Shown: piece after piece, positions 12,401-21,400 of the stretch
How positions within the stretch are numbered: the stretch's first letter is position 1
Layout of the letters: the number at the start of each line of letters is the position of its first letter
Assembly: GCF_019059575.1 (NCBI RefSeq)
Contig: NW_024882191.1
Span: forward strand, 248,001 to 312,000
DNA from: Amphibalanus amphitrite
Taxonomy: Eukaryota; Arthropoda; Thecostraca; Balanomorpha; Balanidae
DNA length: 64,000 nt
Reading direction: 5' to 3'
The notes under the pieces: generated by a model
Databases searched by the model: none
What the model was told of the DNA's origin: nothing
The model's input: the letters and a program-made list of their open reading frames with translations, nothing else
Position numbers and translations under genes: made by a program

Positions 12401-15400
12401 TGCTGGCAGGTCGGGCAATTCGGGCGGCCGTGGGCTCGCCTCCACCGGTGCTGGCAGGCCGGGCAGGCCGGGGGGCCACGTTGTCGCCTCTGCCGGTGCT
12501 GGCAGGCCTGGCGGCCTTGGGGTAGCCTCTGCCGTTGCTGGCAGGCTGGGCGGCCGTGGGGTCACCTCAGCCGGTGCTGGCAGGCCTGGCGGCCGTGGGG
12601 TCACCTCTGCCGATGCTGGCGGGTCAGGCGGCCGTGGGGTCGTCTTTGCCGGTGCTGGCAGGCCGGGAGGGCGTGGGCTCAACTCTGCCGGTGCTGGCAG
12701 GTCGGGCGGCCGTGGGGTCGCCTCATTTCGTGCTGGCAGGCCGGGTGGCCACGTTTTCGCCTCTGTCAGTTCTGATGGTCCGAGCGGCCGCGGGGTTTCA
12801 TCTGTCTGTGATGGCAGGCCGGGCGGCCGTGGTGCCGTTGGGTCGCCTATGCCGGTGCTGGCAGGTCGGGCGGCCTTGGGGTCGCCCCTGTCGGTGCCGG
12901 CAGGTCGGGCGGCCTTGGGGTCGCCCCTGTCGGTGCTGGCAGGTCAGGAGGCCTTGGGGTCTCGCCCCTGTCGGTGCTGGCAGGTCGGGCAAGCCGGGCG
13001 GCCGTATGGTCAGCTCTGCCGGTGCTGGCAGGTCGGGAGGCCTTGGGGTCGCCCCTGTCAGTTCTGGCAGTCCTGGTGGCCGCGGGATTTCATCTGTCGG
13101 TGCTGGCAGGCCGGACAGGCTGTGCGGCCGTGGGGTCGCCTCCTTCGGTGCTGGCAGGTCAGGCTCCCTTGGGGTCGCCCCTGTCGGTGCTGGGAGGTCG
13201 GGCTGGCCGGGCGGCCACGTTGTCGGCTGTCGCCCCCGTTGGTGCTGGGAGGTCGGGAAGCCTGGCGGCCTTTGTATCGCCTCTTCTGGTGCTGGCAGGT
13301 CGGGCAAGCCGGGCGGCCGTGGGGTCACCTCTGCCGATGCTGGCGGGTCAGGCGGCCGTGGGGTCGTCTTTGCCGGTGTTGGCAGGCCGGGCGGGCGTGG
13401 GGCCGTTGGGTTGCCTATGCCGGTGCTGGCAGGTCGGGCGGCCTTGGGGTCGCCCCTGTCGGGACTGGCAGACCGGGCAAGCCGGGCGGCCATATGGTCA
13501 GCTCTGCCGGTGCTGGCTGGCCGGGCGGCCATGTGGGGTTGGGTCGCCTCTCTTAATGCTGGGATGTCGAATGCAGGTGGGAAGATCCCGCCCCTGATCG
13601 TCCTATTTCACCAGAACTCGCTCGACTCTACTCCTGATTTCACATTTTCCTTTAGCTGCACGTGGACCTTTGTTCCGTATTTTTTTTTTTATCGTTTTAG
13701 TTCTAAACCTCTTCAGAGACCAAGTCTGCTCCCAAACCGCAATTTGCACACGCTTCTGATAGAGTTCACAGCGAGCATGCACCACAATAAATAAAATAAA
13801 CTATTTGATATCGCTCGTGTGGCCTTAGTCCAGGGTATGGCATGGCACCCCATACCTATACCTACTATTTCAAGTTGGTGGTTTTGAACTTTGGTTGCTT
13901 TTATCTTACAGTTTTCCTCCATTCAAACGCCCGGATTCCTACTAGAAGATATTGGTGAAACATAGAAAGGCGGGAAACGCAAGCAAGAAGGGCTTAATAT
14001 ATTTTTAATGCAAATTTTCCTGGCAGAATTAAACTTCTACCAAGTGTTATGTACTTACCTGAAAGGCAAAAAAAGCGCAAGTGCGTAAAAGTCAGCGCGG
14101 TGATAAGCAAGAAAAGCGCAACTACTTAGTTGCGCTTTTCTTGCCTATCACATCGTCCTGACCGCTGCAGATACGCTTTTTTAATAGCTGCGTTTGTAGT
14201 TACGCTTTTTTTGCTTGCGGTCAGGGAGGATGAAAAACATTTACGCTTTTCTCGAAAAAGAAAATTTGATATAACTCGAAAAATTATACGAATTTCGAAA
14301 AAACGGTTTTGCAGAAAGATGGAGATTGCTATTCTCTATCTAATGGTATCAAAATCTCAAAATCGAAAAAATGCGAGTTACGCTTTTCTTGGTTGTCACG
14401 GCAGAATTAGTCCCACACTAACACAGAGTGAGTCCCACGCTAACAGAGTGAGGCGTAACGATAACCCGTGTTGTCCCCAGCGGTCCGTAACGGTAATTGT
14501 GCTGTTTCCGTAGCGGTCCGTAACGGTAATTGTGCTGTTTCCCCAGCGGTGCGTAACGGTAACCTGCAGCAGTTCAACGCCACGCTGCAGCAGCACGGGG
14601 CGCGCTTCCAGCGCGACCACACGCTCACGCTCATCTACCGGCTGCGCACCAACGTCATCAAGACGGCGATCCGCTCGCTGAGCGTCAGCTACTCGCGCAT
14701 CAGCCTGGAGGACGTGGCCAGGAAGCTGCTGCTCGACTCGGCCGAGGACGCCGAGTTCATCGTGGCCAAGGTGGGCGCCGCGCCGCGCGGCCGCTGTCCA
14801 GCCAGGGGCACCCGGGCGGCCGCTGTCCAGCCAGGGGCAGCCGGGCGGCCGCTGTCCAGCCAGGGGCAGCCGGGCGGCCGCTGTCCAGCCAGGGGCACCC
14901 GGGCGGCCGCTGTCCAGCCAGGGGCAGCCGGGCGGCCCGCTGCACAGTGGGCCGATATGCCATTCTAGCGCGACAGGGCCTGAATCTTCGAACGGAACCC
15001 TCGGTTTTTCGCGAGTAATTCGCGTAAAAAGCGGCCGATCGCAACGAAACTTTCAGTACTCTCGCGATAATTAGTTTCACAACTAACCTGAAAATTTCAT
15101 GACCCTGACTTTAATGATCTTTGACCTGTGACCTTCTTTCGGGACCATGTTTGGCCGGAATCGCGATTCAGTGTATGTCGGCTCGCATTAGCCGCGAGTT
15201 TGCAGTCTTTTCGTGCTTTAAAACGTTCAAACATGGGATATTATGTTGCTCCCATGCATTAGGGTGGATGTCAAGTTCACCGGAAGGTCAGGTAAGGTCA
15301 TTGACCTTTGATGACCTTAGTTCACTTTTTCGAGTTTTACATGTTTCTAGGCTAGTTTTTGGAGCTGAATTCGAATCTAGCAACCAATTGAACATTTACT

Positions 15401-18400
15401 ATGTAGCTTTGGTGCCTTCGTAACATGTTACGAAGCTGTCAGAGGCGGTTGCCACCTACTACAAATAGGTTCCCGGCAAAACCTTTGCTGGTTGACCTGA
15501 CCTGACCTGACCCAACCTGGCCTAAATGCATGAAGACATCATCTATGATCATAAATAACATTATATTCGTGATCAGCACCCAAAAAACCCATAGCAGCCA
15601 CCCTTTACGACGTTCTAAGAAGTCCCGATTTTCCCGACTTTTGGGTCATTGACCTAACCTGGAAGGTCAACCGATGACCTAGGACCTTACGATTGGGTAT
15701 CATCAGCTTCCTCTTGTCACGGGCAAAACGCTCGTCTTTTCCGCGAAGCTCTAGCTCGATCAGGGGCGAAACGGCAAGGGGGGGTCCAACGGACCCCTTC
15801 TATACGTTCGCGGCTGGAAAAAAAAAAACGCCACTAGGGGCGAGGGTTAAGCCAAATCTGAGGGGTTATTTCAGAAAGACCGCTAAAAGAGCAATTGAAT
15901 GCACTTTTTGCGACGATGTAGCTCTATTGGTCCCCGAGGTAAGAGCCGGTGTTTCGAGAAATGGTGTATACCCAAGATTTTACCTTTGATGACCTCTGGT
16001 GACGTGGCCTTTGACCTGACCTAGAAATGACTGATTACTCCATCTGGAATTTTGGGCGCTCTTTCGAATACCACTTACGGGCTTCTCAAAAAAGTCAGAC
16101 GAATTTGTAATTCATATATTTCAGGGCATATCAGTGATACAAAAGTGAATGAGGCACCACCTAAAAGCCTGATCAAAGATCTTTCGTTTGAGGGCTTTTC
16201 AACCGTCGGCGGTTGCCTTACTGAGCCGCACCGATGACATGTTCGAGATGGGCTCCGTTTCGATCGATGCAGAGCTTGGCCCGGCGCAGCGCGGCCTCTG
16301 CCGCAGCACGGCACACGGAGGGCGGCAGGCGGCGCACCGCCGACCTCACTGCGTCCTTGAGCTCTTCAAGACTTCTGGGGTTGTTCTGGTACACCTGGGA
16401 CTTGAGGTGACCCCACAGGAAAAAGTCCGGTGGGGTCAAGTCCGGGGAGCATGCCGGCCACGGGTGCGTCTCAAACCTTGAGATAACGCGCTGCCCGAAG
16501 CGCTCCCGCAGCCACTCCCGATTTTCTTGAGCGGTATGGGCTGTGGCACCGTCTTGCTGAAACCACTGGTACCTTAGTGCTTCTGGATTTCTTCTCAGCC
16601 TGGTCTGCAGGACCCTCCAAAACTTTGTCAGGACCGCCCGGTATCGCTGAGCGGTGACAGTCTGTGTGTCACCACCTCCATCTTCAAAGAAGTAGGGCCC
16701 GATTACGCCCCTGCTGCTCATGGCACACCAAACCGTGACTTTTGGTGAGTGCAGTGGCGCCTCTGCTACCACGTCGGGCTTCTTTTCGGACCAAACTCTG
16801 AAGTGCTGGCTATTAACCTGGCCATCCAGATGAAAGTTGAAAGTTGTCCGATACCTATTTTGTATCGTTTGGGGAAATAATTACCATGCTCAGTTAGAAA
16901 AACTCATCATATTACAAAAGAGAGCTGTCAGACTAATTGAACGAGTTTACCCACCTCAGAGCTCTGTGCCTATTTTCAAAAAATATAACTTATTAAGGAT
17001 AACTGATATAGCGAGATCTCATATGCTTCTTGTTATGCACAAATTTATTAAAGAACAACTTCCAGAAACAATTAACAACCTCTTTGATTTGAGTCCCGAA
17101 AACCATGCCGGCACGAGGCGTACCACTCACTTCAACCAGCCCTTCTCTAATCGCAACTACAGACTATTTACTATCAGATTTCTAGGTGCTAGATTGTGGA
17201 ATAGCATTGTTGCACCTCTTTTCACAACTGTTAATCATATTCCATCTTCAAAACAAATAATAAAGAAGGTGATACGCAGACACTTTGTTGATTCATACAA
17301 CACTTAAGATAAATATGAACAATTAATGAACAATCAAAACAATAATAAGAATAATCAACCTCATAGCGACAAACATTATTCCTACCTATATATTGTGTAT
17401 AGCTATACTGTTCGTATATCGTTAGGGGTTTGTATAAATATGTGCTATTTCCACGGTGTACTCTGCATTGGAAATAGTACATATTACCCACTTTGGTTTG
17501 TGGGATGCATATGTGTCGTGTGTGTATGTATGTGTGTATGTTTCGCGTACATGATACATATGCATATGCATGTATGTATGTATGTGCATGTCATGCATGT
17601 ACACAACTTAACGATTCGTATATACCTATTTTAAATACCAATTACAATAAATCCTTGTGTGCCACCCTTCTCAATCATTGTCTATTTCAATTTGCATATT
17701 TACCTTGTGGTAAATATGCAAATTGAATGTAGGTTACATGCATTACCTACATTGACATCTATACAACTTATTGTACTAATTCTTAAAATACTCTAGTCCG
17801 TGCTGTTTCCTGAGGTTCTGTCTGGCAACAAGCCTAGCTTAGCCGGACGGAGCCAAGGGTTTCGGCAATAAAAATAACCTTGCAAGAACTTGACCAGGCA
17901 TGCTTTTCCCCACCTTGAGTATGAATGCGTATTGCGTTAATTACTAACACTGGTATAAATGATAGTTGCTTGTGTTGGTATAGTGGGCACTGGGCAGTCA
18001 TTTTGCTTCACTTGGCAATGACTACTTTCCTCCTTTTTGGCGTACTTACTAACATTTTTTAGTAGTATTGCATGCGTTATATTTTATTTGTATTTTCCAC
18101 TTCTTAGCAGGGAGTGCCGCGACTTGATCAATTTATTATGTTACCTGGTGTTAAAGTAAGGTCTCTGTGCGTCGCCGGGTCTGCGGGAGGGGGCACTCCT
18201 GGTTACCTGATCATGGGTAACGGACTATAAAAAAGTGGGTTTCGTCACTGTACCAGACTTGGTTGACAAAGTCCGGATTCTGTTCGCACATCCGTACGAA
18301 CCACGCACAATAGCGTTTTCTAGCAGTCTTGTGGGCTGCGGTCAGAGTCTGGTGGATTGAAATCTTGTACGGGAAGAGTTTCGCGTCAACTCGTGCCATC

Positions 18401-21400
18401 CTGTGTGCTGTAGCGAGGCTGCATCCGATTTCCTGTCCGAGTCTGCGCATGGACTTGTTGGGACTTCGCTGTAACGCATCTCTCACGCGAGCGATGTTCT
18501 CAGGGGTTCTTCGACTGCGTTTGCGGCCGCTGCGTCCCTTGAACCGATTGTTGACATTTCCCTGAGCCAGAAACTTGGCAACAATATGCAAAATTACGTT
18601 TCGGGATGGTGCTTTTTTGACCTTGAAGTGTTTTCGGAACTTTCGCTGTGTCGAAACGACCGACTTAGTCCCAAAGTATAATTGCACGATTTTTGTTTTT
18701 GCGTCTTCAGACCACGGCTTCATTTTTGCAACTCAGCAAGTGTGACATAATGTAAATCTCTGAAAAATTCTCGTTCTTTCCACGTGTATTTTATTTTGTT
18801 TAAATGTTGCTAAGGGTCCTCCATTCGCAAAAGAAATTCGTCCGACTTTTTTGAGAAGCCCGGTACGTGTCGCTATGTGGCCGAGGAGCCGAGTTAGAAG
18901 GGTGAGTGTTCAATCAACACCTCCCGGCTCGGCGCGTTTGACGCCGAGTACCGGTCCGGCGCGGGTTGATGTTTGGCTGCTACATCCAAAGTCGCAAAAA
19001 GTCGCAAGAAATGCTCGTACTTTGCGGTACTTTTTTTAAAAGTCTATTTGTGTGCGACATCAATTATGTGAAATTATATTTTCGTCTTTAAATCTTTGCG
19101 GTGCACATACATCATAACCAAGTAAGAGTTCGCCATTTTCATGTGGTTATGTGTGTTCTACAGAACCGGAGCTATTGTTTGATGTATATAAATGTGGAAT
19201 TCCTCCTCAAATTGTGATTGTTTTCGTGGATCAAAGATACGTTGTCGAAGAGTGCGGGGGACGAGTTCGGTCCAAACGATTCCGAAGTTCGTGTTTAAGC
19301 TGAGTTTTCGCCATGAAATAGCAATTGTGTTGAAAAACAAAGACCACAGCAATGTAGCATGATCATTTTTGAACAAATTGGTATAGGTTTCATTGCACAT
19401 CCACAAAGTTCGATTTTTTTACCCATGTCGTGCTAGACCTGGCGATCGGCCCAGTGTGCGCTGTCCAGTGGGGACAGCCGGGCGGCCCGCTGCCCAGTGG
19501 GGCAGCCGGGCGGCCCGCTCCTGTCGTAGTCAGGCGAGAGCAGTCGGTCAGGGGCGGCGGCAGCGGGCACGCGGCTCCAGTGGACAGACTGCCTCATTTC
19601 TGCGTACACAACACTCCTTTACTGTTAAAAATGTGTGATGTTCTTACTTAATTATCTAATTGCTTTTTACACTCGTTAAAGCGTAGATGTGCGGTCTTTT
19701 GAAGACTTCCTTTCAAAGTGTTCTGCCCTTTTTCACTCGCGTGCGTCCCTAGTTGTACGACTTTCTGTCGGTTGCGGTGTTCTGTCGCGTTTGGTGTTTG
19801 CTGTGTGTCGGTGCCGGTGTCAGTAGGGACTGTGTCGGCCGCCCCGGCTCCGGACCAGTACCCCGCGGACCCCGAGTGTGACCGCCTGCCCCCCCCCCCC
19901 GCCCCAGTCGATCCGTGACGGTGTCATCGAGGCCACCATCGACCACGACGCCGGCTTCGTGCGCAGCAAGGAGCTGGTCGACATCTACTGCACGCGCGAG
20001 CCGCAGCTGGCCTTCCACCAGCGCATCAAGTTCTGTCTCAACATGCACAACCAGAGCGTCAAGGACATGCGCTTCCCGCCCAAGAGCTACAGCAAGGATC
20101 TGGAGTCGGCCGAGGTAGGTAGCGCCACCGCGGACGGGCTGGGGCCGCCGGCGGTCACAGAGCTCAGCCGGCGCCCTCCGCAGGTCTGACGGTGTGTCCG
20201 ACCACCGGCCGCCGTCTGAGCCGGTCACAGGTCCGGAGCGGGTCACAGCCTGTGTGTGACCTGTGGCTCACACGTCACACTGGCCGCCGACTGAGCGGGT
20301 CACACGTCACACTGACCGCCGACTGCGCCAACTCCGTCCCCCGGCCCTATGTCGGTACCTACTAGTGATGTCAATTACAGAAAATCGGAATACCGATGCC
20401 AAACCAAATACCAACCAAAACCACGGGAAAATACTGAAACCAAACCAACTTGGGAAAATGAGGGAAATATCAACTTTTAACCGATTTCTTAGCCTGTTAT
20501 ACATGAGTGAGGGTTTATGATACCAACAAAATACCAAACACATTACGATTGAAATACCAAATACCAAGTTGGTATCGGTTTGGTATCGGTATACCAAAAA
20601 GTTGGTATCCGATTGACATCTCTAGTGGGTACCCTCCCGTCCCCCGGCCCTCCGTCGGTATCCTCCCGTACCCTCCCGGCCCTCCGTCGGTAGGTACGGC
20701 CCTCCAGCAAAAGAGTGGTTGGTTAGCCTACTGTGCTTTTGGTGTAATAACTTTGAATGACAGAGACACTCCTGTAAAATGACTCAATAGAAATGAGAAA
20801 AGGGTTCGTGCACACACTTCGGCAATGGTTTTCAACAGCCATTAGACGTATTCATCAATGCAGATCGCTTATTGTGATGTAGGCAACCAACCACTAAATA
20901 ACTGGAGGGCCGTACCTTCCCGGCCGGTGATTGCGCGTCCCCTCAGTGGCACCACGGTGCACCAGATGCCGGGGTAGTTTAGAGCAGTTGGGGATGTCGA
21001 CATTGGCTCCCTCCCCGGGGCCGCTGACGTCAGCGGCCCCGGGGCTCTGCTCTCAGCCCCATTGCTGATCAAATGACATCAACACGTCAGCCCACCATTG
21101 TTTGTTACAGTATTACCGGCTGCACAAGAGCTTAGTGATTGACGGCAATGTTTTGTTTCCACGCTCAGATATCATTGTTTATTGTCGTCTCCAGCCTAGT
21201 TTTAGGAACCCCTATCCCGTGGGTATACCATCCCGCCAGTTTGGCTTCTCACGTCAGCTCCGTGAGGGGTGGCCGTCCCTCCACCAGTCTGGCTCTCGGG
21301 GCAGCTCTGTTAGAGCGGCGGCCACGGCGGCCACGGCGGCCGCTCGACGGGCACGCACAGCGCCCTATTGATCCACCGATGGCGGCCAACGCGCGAAAAA

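Larger units (their letters stand above)
16838..18231 (+). mobile_element. 5'-truncated non-LTR retrotransposon inserted in the mariner
   Basis: The transposase is interrupted by 1394 bases flanked by AAAGT on both sides (16833-16837 and 18232-18236), a probable 5-bp target duplication. The insert carries the C-terminal part of a reverse transcriptase ORF on + and then about 0.9 kb of AT-rich 3' sequence with a TGTATG/CATGTA microsatellite (17515-17605), an AATAAA at 17646 and a strong hairpin. It ends with a short A run, as expected of a LINE 3' end. Confidence 0.78.
16078..18863 (-). mobile_element. Tc1/mariner-superfamily transposon split by a LINE
   Basis: Terminal inverted repeats of about 29 bases: CGGGCTTCTCAAAAAAGTC then AGACGAATTT at 16078, and the inverse at 18834-18863 (one mismatch, one extra C). 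Both are flanked by TA (16076-16077; 18864-18865), the usual mariner target. Removing the internal LINE fragment leaves an element of about 1.39 kb, normal for the superfamily. It lies within the Transib-like element of PSMD3 intron 7, in the opposite orientation to the host gene. Confidence 0.88.
14943..19458. mobile_element. Transib-like non-autonomous element (with nested mariner) in intron 7
   Basis: Left end CACAGTGGGCCGAT; right end read inward CACACTGGGCCGAT (13 of 14 identical). Seven diverged bases follow on each side, then TCTAGCGCGACA and TCTAGCACGACA. Directly outside both ends is CGCTG (14938-14942 and 19459-19463), a 5-bp GC-rich duplication. Known Transib elements, relatives of RAG1, have ends starting CACWRTG and 5-bp duplications. 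Without the nested mariner the element is about 1.73 kb and non-coding. Caution: the host array itself contains CGCTG and CCCAGTGGGG, so the outermost bases could be host sequence. Confidence 0.5.

Noticed and set aside
10997..13556. Open frames of 561 and 816 codons (Pro/Ala- and Gly/Ala-rich) on opposite strands
   Set aside because: They lie wholly in the 39/48-bp minisatellite; units are multiples of three without stops, so both strands stay open. No start context, splice structure or domain supports a gene.
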